11,710 nucleotides of DNA from Actinomycetota bacterium (lineage in GTDB: Bacteria; Actinomycetota; Thermoleophilia; Gaiellales; Gaiellaceae): the NCBI GenBank assembly GCA_013695295.1, contig JACDAS010000095.1:1-11710 (forward strand). Direction: 5' to 3'. Within the stretch, counting starts at the first letter, position 1. Each line of letters starts with the position of its first letter. The position numbers were made by a program, and so were the translations under genes. This document shows, one piece after another, positions 1-6,883 of the stretch. The notes below the pieces were generated by a model that saw only the letters and a program-made list of their open reading frames with translations, made no database searches and was not told the DNA's origin.

Positions 1-10
1 AAACCTTCTA

Positions 11-158
11 AGCGTGCAGGCCTCCGGCGTCAGCCGGAGGGTCTGCGCGGGCCCCGTGAAAGCGTGCAGGCCTCCGGCGTCAGCCGGAGGGTCTGCGCGG
101 GCCCGTGAAAGCGTGCAGGCCTCCGGCGCTAGCCGGAGGGTCTGCGCGGGTCCAGTGA
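11..158. repeat. Three tandem palindromic repeats (REP/BIME-like)
   Basis: Three head-to-tail copies lie at 11-60, 61-109 and 110-158 with no spacer. Copies 1 and 2 differ only by one C in a run near the end. Copy 3 has two swapped bases in its loop and diverges after about position 150. Each copy holds a perfect 8-bp stem CCTCCGGC/GCCGGAGG around a 4-nt loop (stems 21-28/33-40, 71-78/83-90, 120-127/132-139). An outer stem CGTGCAG/CTGCGCG (one G-T wobble) extends it. The array lies at the 3' end of the minus-strand ABC-F gene and overlaps its last codons. It may help end transcription or protect the mRNA 3' end, although no T tract follows. Contiguous units without spacers argue against CRISPR. 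Mobility is inferred from the form of the repeat. Confidence 0.9.
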
Positions 159-2018
159 TTCGAAGAGCGCCTCCCAGCGCTCGAGCAGGGATTGCAGTTC
201 GACTCTCGCCTGACGGTGGGCGGCGAGCTTCTCGACGTCCGTCCAGTCGTCCGCCAGGCTTCGCTCGAGCTCCGCGACGGTGCTCTCGCGGGCCTCGATC
301 TCGGCCTCGACTGCCTCGAGCTCGCTCGGGCGACGTGGGCTCGATCGCACCGGGGTCTTCGGAGGTCGGCTCCGCGGGGTCTCGGGCTCGGCCGCGGCCA
401 CGGCTGCTGCGCCCCGCTCGTCGCGGCGGCGCACCACCTCCGCCCAGCCGCCGGGGTACGAGCGCAGAGCCCCGTCCTCGATCGCGAGCGTCCGGCGTGC
501 GACCGCGTCGAGCAGCGCGCGGTCGTGAGAGACGAGCAGAATCGTTCCCGGGAAGGCCTCGAGCGCCACCTCCAGCGCCTCCCGGCTCTCGAGGTCGAGG
601 TGGTTCGTCGGCTCGTCGAGGACGAGGAAGTTCGCGCCCGAGGCGACGACGAGGGCCAGTGCCAGGCGGCGGCGCTCGCCGCCGGAGAGTACGGCGACCG
701 CTTTCTCGTGCGTCTCCCAGCCCGAGAAGAGAAATCGACCGAGCAGGGCCTGGGCCTGCGGCCGCTGGAGCCCCGTCGCGCCCTGGGCACACTGGAGGAC
801 GCTCCCGCGCTCGTCCAGCTCGACCTCGTGCTGGGAGAAGTACGCGGGCTCGACGCCGTGGCCGAGGCGCACCGTGCCCCCAAGCGGGTCGCGCCGGCCG
901 AGCAGGGTCTCGAGCAGGGTCGTCTTGCCGGAGCCGTTGGGGCCGACCAGGGCGACGTGCTCGCCGCGCTCGAGCGCGAAGGAGGCATCCTCGAGCAGGG
1001 TCTTGCCGCCGACTCCCACGTCGAGGCCCGACGCCTCGCCAACGGTGCGGCCGCTCCGCGCAGGCTTTAGGAACTCGAACCCGAGCGTCCGTCGCCGCTC
1101 CTCGGGCACCTCGACGCGGACTCGCTGCACGCGCTCGATCTGCTTCAGCTTCGACTGCGCCTGCCGCGCCTTCGAGGCCTTGTAGCGGAACCGCTCGACG
1201 AACCGCTCCAGGCGCGCGATCTCCTCGGCCTGGCGCTCCGCGGTCTTCGCGAGGTGCTGCGCGCGCTCGGCCTTCTCTCTGCGCCAGACGTGCCAGGCGC
1301 CGGGAAAGAAGGTCGAGCGGCCGCCCTCGAGCTCCAGGACCGCAGTCGCCGTGGCCTCGAGGAACCAGCGGTCGTGCGCGACGAGGATCACCGCCGCGTC
1401 CAGCTCGCGGAGGGTCTGCTCGAGCCATTCGAGGCTCGTGACGTCGAGGTGGTTCGTCGGCTCGTCGAGGAGCAGCAGGTCGGGGTCGCCCGCGAGCGCA
1501 CGCGCGAGCGAGGCCCGGGTCAGCTCTCCGCCGGAGAAGGTCGACAGCGGCCGGTCGAGATCCTCCTCGGCGAAGCCGAGGCCGCGCAGGACACCCGCCG
1601 CCCGCTCGCGCCACCCGTAGCCTCCGGCGTGCTCCAGGCGGGCCTGTGCCTCGGAGTAGCGTCGGAGGGTCGCAGGCGCGTGCTCCCCGCTCGCCATCGC
1701 CCGCTCGAGCCGCCGCAGCTCACCTTCCGCGGCAACGAGCTCGGCCGCGCCGGTGAGCGAGTAGTCGCGAAGCGTGAGGCCGAGCTCGAGCGGGGGCCGC
1801 TGGTCGTGCAGCGCGACACGAGTCCCCTTGTCGAACGCGAGCTCACCGCCGTGCAGCTCCGTCTCACCCACGACGAGCCGGAGCAGAGTCGTCTTGCCGG
1901 CTCCGTTCGGCCCGGAGAGCGCGAGGCGATCTCGTCGCTCCAGCTTGAACGAGACGCCGTCGAAGAGCGGCGCTCCGGCGAGCTCCTTCCTGAGGCTCGA
2001 GGCGATGACCACTGCCAT
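129..2018 (-). CDS. ABC-F family ATPase (Uup/EttA-like translation factor)
   Basis: This is a 629-residue soluble ATPase with two ABC cassettes and no membrane segment. ABC-F proteins bind the ribosomal E site and relieve stalling, or in some members protect against antibiotics. Cassette 1 has Walker A GPNGAGKT (36-43), signature FSGGE (161-165), Walker B LLLLDEPTNHLD (181-192) and switch His215. Cassette 2 has GPNGSGKT (359-366), LSGGE (444-448), FLVLDEPTNHLD (464-475) and SHD. The DEPTNHLD form in both domains is typical of ABC-F. A basic, charged linker (about 240-310) matches the P-site tRNA-interaction region. An Ala/Pro/Arg-rich tether (535-565) leads to a C-terminal coiled coil (566-622), as in Uup-like members. 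I chose the ATG at 2018 because homology begins at once; the frame stays open to 2156 but that would overlap the divergent gene. The last seven residues (DPRRPSG) and the TAG stop are encoded by a repeat unit. Family certain; subfamily and role inferred. Confidence 0.93.
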   Translation of the reverse strand: MAVVIASSLRKELAGAPLFDGVSFKLERRDRLALSGPNGAGKTTLLRLVVGETELHGGELAFDKGTRVALHDQRPPLELGLTLRDYSLTGAAELVAAEGELRRLERAMASGEHAPATLRRYSEAQARLEHAGGYGWRERAAGVLRGLGFAEEDLDRPLSTFSGGELTRASLARALAGDPDLLLLDEPTNHLDVTSLEWLEQTLRELDAAVILVAHDRWFLEATATAVLELEGGRSTFFPGAWHVWRREKAERAQHLAKTAERQAEEIARLERFVERFRYKASKARQAQSKLKQIERVQRVRVEVPEERRRTLGFEFLKPARSGRTVGEASGLDVGVGGKTLLEDASFALERGEHVALVGPNGSGKTTLLETLLGRRDPLGGTVRLGHGVEPAYFSQHEVELDERGSVLQCAQGATGLQRPQAQALLGRFLFSGWETHEKAVAVLSGGERRRLALALVVASGANFLVLDEPTNHLDLESREALEVALEAFPGTILLVSHDRALLDAVARRTLAIEDGALRSYPGGWAEVVRRRDERGAAAVAAAEPETPRSRPPKTPVRSSPRRPSELEAVEAEIEARESTVAELERSLADDWTDVEKLAAHRQARVELQSLLERWEALFESLDPRRPSG

Positions 2019-2028
2019 GGCGGACACC

Positions 2029-2034
2029 AGGGTA
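2029..2034 (-). promoter_or_regulatory. Candidate -10 box, near-leaderless ABC-F promoter
   Basis: On the minus strand the hexamer TACCCT (TANNNT form) ends 10 nt before the ATG at 2018. No Shine-Dalgarno sequence is visible upstream of that ATG. This spacing fits the leaderless or near-leaderless transcripts common in actinobacteria. I see no convincing -35 element. The identical hexamer precedes the rpiB start at the right end of the window. Confidence 0.35.
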
Positions 2035-2070
2035 CGTCGGTGGCGAGCCGGGACGGCGAGCGTCGGTGGG

Positions 2071-2095
2071 TTACGCCCTGACCGGACCGGGGTAA
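2071..2095. promoter_or_regulatory. Imperfect dyad in the divergent intergenic region
   Basis: TTACGCC and GGGGTAA form an imperfect inverted repeat (6 of 7 positions) around an 11-nt centre that itself contains a repeated CCGG. It lies 30 nt upstream of the start of the sugar-uptake operon, where a repressor or activator site could act. No known operator was recognised and a dyad this short can occur by chance. Confidence 0.2.
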
Positions 2096-2113
2096 GGAAA
2101 TCGGGCCCTTCGA

Positions 2114-2120
2114 GGGAGGA
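2114..2120 (+). promoter_or_regulatory. Ribosome binding site that fixes the ATPase start
   Basis: GGGAGGA lies 4 nt before the GTG at 2125. This strong Shine-Dalgarno sequence selects that GTG over the upstream in-frame codons that extend back to 1774 through the antisense ABC-F gene. Confidence 0.8.
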
Positions 2121-2124
2121 GACG

Positions 2125-3354
2125 GTGGCTGCAGTCGCGTTTGAGGATGTGAGCAAGGTCTACGCCGACGGGACGACCGCCGTGTCGGGCCTCGACCTCG
2201 AGATCCGCGACTCCGAGTTCATGGTGCTCGTCGGCCCCTCGGGCTGCGGAAAGACCACGGCCCTGCGGATGGCGGCGGGACTCGAGGAGATCTCGAGCGG
2301 CGCGGTGAGGATCGGCGAGCGGGTCGTGAACCACGTGCCTTCCCGCGACCGAGACATCGCGATGGTGTTCCAGAGCTACGCGCTCTACCCGCACCTGTCC
2401 GTCTACGAGAACATCGCCTTCGGGCTCCGGGTGAAGAAGGTGAAGAAAGACGAGCTCGACCGTCGGATCCTGGAGGCAGCGCGCATCCTCGACCTCGAGC
2501 CGTTCCTGAAGCGAAAGCCCCGGGCGCTCTCGGGTGGGCAGCGGCAGCGCGTGGCGATGGGACGCGCGATCGTCAGGCAGCCGCAGGCGTTCCTGATGGA
2601 CGAGCCGCTCTCGAACCTCGACGCGAAGCTCCGGGTCCAGATGCGCGGCGAGATCAGCCGGATCCAGCGGAACCTCCGCGTGACGACGCTGTACGTCACC
2701 CACGACCAGGTCGAGGCGATGACGATGGGCGACCGCGTCGCGGTGATGCGGAAGGGCGAGCTGCAGCAGGTCGCCTCACCGCAGGAGCTCTACGACCGGC
2801 CGGTCAACCTCTTCGTTGCGGGCTTCATCGGCTCGCCGGCGATGAACCTCCTCGAGGCGACCGTGGCCCGGACGAACGGCGGTCTCTCGGCGCAGGCTGG
2901 CTCGCAGTCGATCGTGCTCGACGAGGGCGTGCTCTCGGCCCGGCCCGGGCTCGCGGCCTACGAGGGCCGGCCGGTGATCCTCGGCATCCGGCCGGAGGAC
3001 CTCGAGGACACCGCGCTGGCCGGCGACACCCCGTCCGATCGCCGCCTGCGCGGCACGGTCGAGCTGCGGGAGGCGCTCGGCTCCGAGCTGATCGTGCACC
3101 TCGCTGTCGACGCGCGGCCGGCGGTGACCGAAGACGTGCGTGAGCTTGCAGAGGACACCGACGCCGTGGTCGTGCAGGAGCTCGAGGAGGGACCGGCCCG
3201 CGCGACCGTGGTCGGGCGTTTCGGAGCGCGCTCTAAGGTGCAGGAAGGTGAGACGGTCGAGGTGTCCGTCGACACCCGCGCGCTCCACTTCTTCGACCCC
3301 GACTCCGGGGCCGGGATCTACGAAAGCGATACGACGAAAGGAGTAACTCGATGA
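2125..3354 (+). CDS. Sugar ABC transporter ATP-binding protein (MalK/UgpC type)
   Basis: This 409-residue cytoplasmic ATPase drives the carbohydrate importer encoded just downstream. It shows Walker A GPSGCGKTT (37-45), Q-loop Gln83, signature LSGGQRQRVAMGRA (135-148), Walker B AFLMDEP (155-161) with the D-loop SNLDAKLR, and switch His193 in VTHDQVEAMT. The long C-terminal region (about 235-395, with GIRPED at 287-292) is the regulatory TOBE/OB region of the CUT1 carbohydrate subfamily, and the total length fits MalK/UgpC/AglK. The GTG start is supported by a strong ribosome binding site and by homology beginning immediately. It opens the operon, and its TGA overlaps the ATG of the binding protein by 4 nt (ATGA). 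In the CUT1 family one such ATPase normally pairs with two permeases and a binding protein, all present here. The substrate cannot be read from the ATPase alone. Confidence 0.95.
   Translation: MAAVAFEDVSKVYADGTTAVSGLDLEIRDSEFMVLVGPSGCGKTTALRMAAGLEEISSGAVRIGERVVNHVPSRDRDIAMVFQSYALYPHLSVYENIAFGLRVKKVKKDELDRRILEAARILDLEPFLKRKPRALSGGQRQRVAMGRAIVRQPQAFLMDEPLSNLDAKLRVQMRGEISRIQRNLRVTTLYVTHDQVEAMTMGDRVAVMRKGELQQVASPQELYDRPVNLFVAGFIGSPAMNLLEATVARTNGGLSAQAGSQSIVLDEGVLSARPGLAAYEGRPVILGIRPEDLEDTALAGDTPSDRRLRGTVELREALGSELIVHLAVDARPAVTEDVRELAEDTDAVVVQELEEGPARATVVGRFGARSKVQEGETVEVSVDTRALHFFDPDSGAGIYESDTTKGVTR
3337..3343 (+). promoter_or_regulatory. Ribosome binding site of the sugar-binding protein
   Basis: AAAGGAG lies 7 nt before the ATG at 3351, inside the last codons of the ATPase gene. 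It is among the best ribosome binding sites in the operon, consistent with binding proteins being made in excess over the membrane components. Confidence 0.75.
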
Positions 3355-4652
3355 GGAACTACCGCTGGTATCTCGCCGCGGTGCTCGCACTTGGACTCGC
3401 CGCGCTCGCGGCGGTCGGTACCGCAGGCGGGGCCGGAGAGCGCCAGGGCGTCTCCGGCAGCGTCTCGATCATCGCGAAGTGGACGGGGGACGAGCAGGCG
3501 TCCTTCCAGGCGGTGCTCGCGCCCTTCAAGAAGGCCAACCCTGGCCTCAAGATCAAGTACACAGGGGCAGGCGACAACGTGCCGCAGATCGTCTCGACGG
3601 CGATCGCCGGCGGCAATCCGCCGGACATCGCGACGCTCCCGCAGCCCGGGCTGATGAAGCAGTTCGCCGAGCGTGGGGCGGCAAAGCCGATCACCTTCGC
3701 CCGCGGCGTGATCGCGAAGAACTACGCCCCCGTGTGGCTCAGCCTCGGCTCGGTGAAGGGCAAGCTCTACGGGCTCTTCTTCAAGGGCGCCAACAAGTCG
3801 ACCGTCTGGTACAACGTCGCGGCCTTCAAGGCCGCCGGCGTGAAGGCGCCGGCGACGGTTGCGCAGCTGCGCCAGGTGGCGCAGACGATCAAGGCCTCCG
3901 GCCTCCCTGCGTACTCGATCGCCGGAGCGGACGGCTGGACGCTCACCGACCTGTTCGAGAACATCTACCTCCGCCAGGCCGGCGGGGCGCTCTACGACCG
4001 GCTGTCGGCGCACACGATTCCGTGGACGCATCCGTCGGTGAAGGCGGCTCTGCGGACGATGGCGTTGATCATCGGCGACAGCGACAACATCCTCGGAAAC
4101 AAGAGCGGGGCGCTGCAGACCGACTTCCCGACCTCGGTCTCGAACGTGTTCCAGAATCCCGCCAAGGCGGCGATGGTGATCGAGGGCGACTTCGTCCCGG
4201 GCGTCGTCGCGTCCTCCACGAAGCTGAAGCCGATCAGCGGCTACAACGTCTTCCCGTTCCCCTCGGTGCGGCCCGCGACGAAGGCCTCGGTGATGGGCGG
4301 CGGCGACGTGGTCGTCATGTTCAAGGACAACCCGGCCGCCCGGGCGCTGATCTCCTACCTCGCCACGCCGCAGGCGGCGACGATCTGGGCGAAGCGGGGC
4401 GGCTTCTCCTCGCCGAACAAGAACGTCAAGCCGGGTGCCTACAGCGATGCGCTGACTCGCAAGACGGCGACGGGCCTCGCGCAGGCGTCGCTCTTCCGGT
4501 TCGACCTGTCCGACCTCCAGCCGGCAGCGTTCGGCTCGACGGCCGGTCAGGGCATGTGGAAGCTGTTCCAGGACTTCGTCGAGAAGCCGACCGACGTGAA
4601 CGGCATCGCGGCGAAGCTCGAGGCCTCGGCCGCCAAGGCCTACAAGAAGTAG
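3351..4652 (+). CDS. Sugar ABC transporter substrate-binding protein, AglE-like
   Basis: This 433-residue exported solute-binding protein of the MalE/AglE family captures the sugar for the adjacent permeases. Residues 1-30 form a signal sequence: a short basic start (MRNYRWY), a hydrophobic core of Leu/Ala and a small-residue end (VGTAGGAGER). No cysteine occurs anywhere in the protein, so it cannot be a lipoprotein. Family hallmarks include GGNPPDIATLPQPG (about 85-98), KGANKSTVWYN (142-152), the motif GADGWTLTDLFENIYLR and the late segments WAKRGGFSSPNK and LFRFDLSDLQPAAFG. These closely follow the pattern I recall for AglE alpha-glucoside-binding proteins. The ATG start has a good ribosome binding site and overlaps the ATPase stop. 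Binding of an alpha-glucoside is plausible from family resemblance but is not proven; no glycosidase gene is present in the window. The family is secure, the ligand is not. Confidence 0.92.
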   Translation: MRNYRWYLAAVLALGLAALAAVGTAGGAGERQGVSGSVSIIAKWTGDEQASFQAVLAPFKKANPGLKIKYTGAGDNVPQIVSTAIAGGNPPDIATLPQPGLMKQFAERGAAKPITFARGVIAKNYAPVWLSLGSVKGKLYGLFFKGANKSTVWYNVAAFKAAGVKAPATVAQLRQVAQTIKASGLPAYSIAGADGWTLTDLFENIYLRQAGGALYDRLSAHTIPWTHPSVKAALRTMALIIGDSDNILGNKSGALQTDFPTSVSNVFQNPAKAAMVIEGDFVPGVVASSTKLKPISGYNVFPFPSVRPATKASVMGGGDVVVMFKDNPAARALISYLATPQAATIWAKRGGFSSPNKNVKPGAYSDALTRKTATGLAQASLFRFDLSDLQPAAFGSTAGQGMWKLFQDFVEKPTDVNGIAAKLEASAAKAYKK

Positions 4653-5993
4653 TTGAGCAGTCAGAGCGTGACGACGGCGCCCCCGGCAGCGGGGGCGCCG
4701 CCAGCGGCAGGAGGGCAGGCCTGGCGCAAGCACGCCGTCACGCTCGCCTTCCTCGGCCCAGCCCTCCTCCTGCTCGGGGTCTGGATCGTCTATCCGACTG
4801 TCCGGACGATGCTCCGGAGCTTCTTCGACCGGGACGGCTCGGCGTTCGTCGGCATCGACAACTACGAGGACATCTTCACGAACGAGGTCATCTTCCGGGC
4901 GATCCGGAACAACGCGCTGTGGGTGTTGATCGTCCCGGCGCTCGTCACCGCGATCGGCCTCGTCTTCGCCGTGCTGACCGAGCGGGTGGCCTGGCGGATT
5001 GCCTTCCGCACCGCGGTCTTCATGCCGATGGCGATCTCGCTCTTCGCCGCCGGAGTGATCTGGCGCGTCATGGATCAGCAGGATCCGGACCGTGGCGCGA
5101 TCAACGCAACGATCGGCGTCGTCAAGGATGCGATCGACCCGCCGGGCTCGCTGTCCAACGCGTTCGCCTCGACGCCCGCCCTCGAGGGCGACGCGTCGCG
5201 TGGCCTCGTCCTGCGGCGGGCGCTCGAGCCGGGCGACGTCGCCCTGCTCGGCCTGACCGGAATCCCACCCGGTCAGGTGCCGGGAGGTGCGGAGCAGGCC
5301 GCCGACCCCGGCCCGGGCGAGGGGATCCGCGGCGTCGTCTGGCGCGACTTCAAGCCCGGCGGGGGGACTCCGGGCAAGGTCGAGCCGGGGGAGCTCGGGC
5401 TCCCGGACGTCACGGTCGTCCTCCGCGACGCGGCCGGGAAGAAGGTCGACTCGACGCAGACGGGGCCGGACGGAGCCTTCGCGTTCGACGACCTCGAGCC
5501 GGGGAGCTACCGCGCCGGGATCGGCAAGGCGACGTTCGCGAAGCCCTTTGCGGGCGTCTCCTGGCTGGGCCCGAATCTGATCACCCCAGCCCTCATCTTC
5601 GCCTACATCTGGGTCTGGGCCGGCTTCGCCATGGTCGTGATCGCCGCGGGGCTCGCAGCGATCCCACGCGACGTGCTCGAGGCGGCACGGACGGACGGGG
5701 CGAGCGAGTGGCAGACGTTCCGCCGGGTGACCGTCCCCCTGCTCGCGCCCGTGCTCTCGGTCGTCTTCATCACGATGTTGATCAACGTCCTGAAGGTCTT
5801 CGACATCGTCCTCGCGGTCGCCCCGGGCTCCGTGCAGGACGACGCCAACGTGATCGCGCTCGCGATGTGGCGGACGTCCTTCGGGGGCGTGAACGACTTC
5901 GGGCTCGGCTCCGCGATCGCCGTGCTCCTCTTCTTGCTCGTCTTGCCGATCCTCGCGCTCAACATCAAGCGCTTCCGGACCGAGGCCAGCTGA
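4653..5993 (+). CDS. Sugar ABC permease, AglF/MalF-like, with inserted SdrD-B-like domain
   Basis: This 446-residue inner-membrane permease has six predicted helices: about 29-50, 86-108, 116-138, 309-336, 362-384 and 419-437. The EAA loop that docks the ATPase is at 343-363 (EAARTDGASEWQTFRRV). Segments such as FMPMAIS (123-129) and LKVFDIV (380-386) are typical of AglF. Ordinary AglF-type permeases are about 300-330 residues. The excess is an extracytoplasmic insertion between helices 3 and 4 (about 155-302). Its core (225-290) reads like an SdrD-B/prealbumin-like beta domain: GVVWRDF, PGELGLPDVTVVLRD, then TGPDGAFAFDDLEPGSY. The reading frame is continuous and the flanking helices are intact, so this is a built-in domain rather than a frameshift. 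The TTG at 4653 abuts the upstream stop; an in-frame GTG at 4668 is an alternative, and neither has a clear ribosome binding site, so translation is probably coupled. It overlaps the next gene by 1 nt (TGATG). Confidence 0.92.
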   Translation: MSSQSVTTAPPAAGAPPAAGGQAWRKHAVTLAFLGPALLLLGVWIVYPTVRTMLRSFFDRDGSAFVGIDNYEDIFTNEVIFRAIRNNALWVLIVPALVTAIGLVFAVLTERVAWRIAFRTAVFMPMAISLFAAGVIWRVMDQQDPDRGAINATIGVVKDAIDPPGSLSNAFASTPALEGDASRGLVLRRALEPGDVALLGLTGIPPGQVPGGAEQAADPGPGEGIRGVVWRDFKPGGGTPGKVEPGELGLPDVTVVLRDAAGKKVDSTQTGPDGAFAFDDLEPGSYRAGIGKATFAKPFAGVSWLGPNLITPALIFAYIWVWAGFAMVVIAAGLAAIPRDVLEAARTDGASEWQTFRRVTVPLLAPVLSVVFITMLINVLKVFDIVLAVAPGSVQDDANVIALAMWRTSFGGVNDFGLGSAIAVLLFLLVLPILALNIKRFRTEAS

Positions 5994-6883
5994 TGGCCTC
6001 CGTCGCCGCGCGCGCCCCGGTAGTGCCCCGCCCGGCCGAGCCGCTCTCCGGACGGATCCTCCGGGTCCTCGGCAAGGCCCCGGTCCACCTGTTCCTCGCC
6101 GTGATCGGCCTGCTCTGGCTGATCCCGACCCTCGGGCTCCTCTTCACCTCCCTGCTCTCCGCCTCCGACCTGGGCGGCGGCGGCTGGTGGCAGATCCTGA
6201 GCAAGCCGAGCGCCGCGACGTGGCAAAACTACGACGCCCTCCTCTCGAACGAGCAGATCACCGACTCGCTCCTGACGACGCTCCAGGTCGCGATCGGCAG
6301 CACCGTCCTGCCGATCTTCATCGCAGCCCTTGCGGCCTACGCCTTCGCCTGGCTCGAGTTCCCGGGCCGCGACTGGCTCTTCATCGTCGTGATCGCGCTG
6401 CTCGTCGTCCCCCTGCAGATGGCACTGATCCCGATCTTCTCGCTCTACAACACGCTCGGGATCTTCGACACCGTGCTCAGCCTGATCCTCTTCCACACGG
6501 CGTTCGGGCTCCCGTTCGCGATCTTCCTGCTGCGGAACTTCTTCATCGGGATCCCGAAGGACATCCTCGAGTCGGCGCGGATCGACGGCGCCTCGGAGTT
6601 CAGGATCTTCTTCCGTCTGATCCTCCCGCTCGGGCTGCCGGCGATCGCGTCGCTCGCAATCTTCCAGTTCCTCTGGACCTGGAACGACCTGCTGGTCGCG
6701 CTGACCTTCGGGCGCGACACGAAGCCGATCACGGTCGCGATCTTCAACCAGCTGACCGAGTTCGGCAGCAACATCGAGATCATCGCCCCGGCCTCGTTCA
6801 TCTCCCTGGCGCTGCCGATCGTCGTCTTCTTCGCCTTCCAGCGCTACTTCGTCCAGGGCCTCCTGGCGGGCTCCGTGAAATGA
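5993..6883 (+). CDS. Sugar ABC permease, AglG/MalG-like
   Basis: This 296-residue partner permease, with the AglF-like protein, forms the membrane channel of the importer. After a Pro/Ala-rich cytoplasmic start, helix 1 lies at about 31-56, followed by an outer loop containing WQNYDALLSN, then helices near 94-118, 128-150, 158-182, 214-236 and 266-284. The EAA loop at 193-213 (ESARIDGASEFRIFFRLILP) is the ATPase contact. The WTWNDLLVALTF segment (228-239) and the short C-terminal tail with QRYFVQGLLAGSVK are classic for MalG-type CUT1 permeases, and the length is normal. The ATG shares its A with the TGA of the previous gene, with a weak GAGG at 5982-5985. Its own stop overlaps the next ATG (ATGA), which ties the beta-helix protein into the same transcript. 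No insertion is present, unlike in its partner. Confidence 0.94.
   Translation: MASVAARAPVVPRPAEPLSGRILRVLGKAPVHLFLAVIGLLWLIPTLGLLFTSLLSASDLGGGGWWQILSKPSAATWQNYDALLSNEQITDSLLTTLQVAIGSTVLPIFIAALAAYAFAWLEFPGRDWLFIVVIALLVVPLQMALIPIFSLYNTLGIFDTVLSLILFHTAFGLPFAIFLLRNFFIGIPKDILESARIDGASEFRIFFRLILPLGLPAIASLAIFQFLWTWNDLLVALTFGRDTKPITVAIFNQLTEFGSNIEIIAPASFISLALPIVVFFAFQRYFVQGLLAGSVK

Noticed and set aside
11..158. CRISPR array
   Set aside because: The three units are contiguous without unique spacers, each is strongly self-complementary, and no cas gene is present.
14..1441. 475-codon plus-strand open frame opposite the ABC-F gene
   Set aside because: Its product is low-complexity Arg/Pro/Ser/Ala with no domain, and it is antisense to a clear two-cassette ABC-F gene. 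GC-rich DNA produces such frames.
1774..2124. 117-residue N-terminal extension of the sugar ATPase
   Set aside because: It runs antisense through the ABC-F gene; the strong ribosome binding site at 2114-2120 and the family N-terminus fix the start at 2125.
2019..2156. 46-residue N-terminal extension of the ABC-F protein
   Set aside because: It would overlap the start of the divergent ATPase gene, has no family resemblance, and homology begins right at the ATG at 2018.
3318..4733. 471-codon minus-strand open frame opposite the binding protein
   Set aside because: Arg/His/Leu/Glu-rich low-complexity product with no motif, opposite a well-supported gene.
5118..5558. Frameshift or chimeric assembly in the first permease
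   Set aside because: The reading frame is continuous, helices on both sides are intact and in correct order, base composition does not change, and the inserted segment is itself a coherent beta-domain consensus.
3479..5992. Upstream part of a very long frame that runs into the AglG-like permease
   Set aside because: The segment before 5993 is a shifted reading of the binding protein and first permease, rich in Arg/Gly/Asp. Only the part from ATG 5993 is real.
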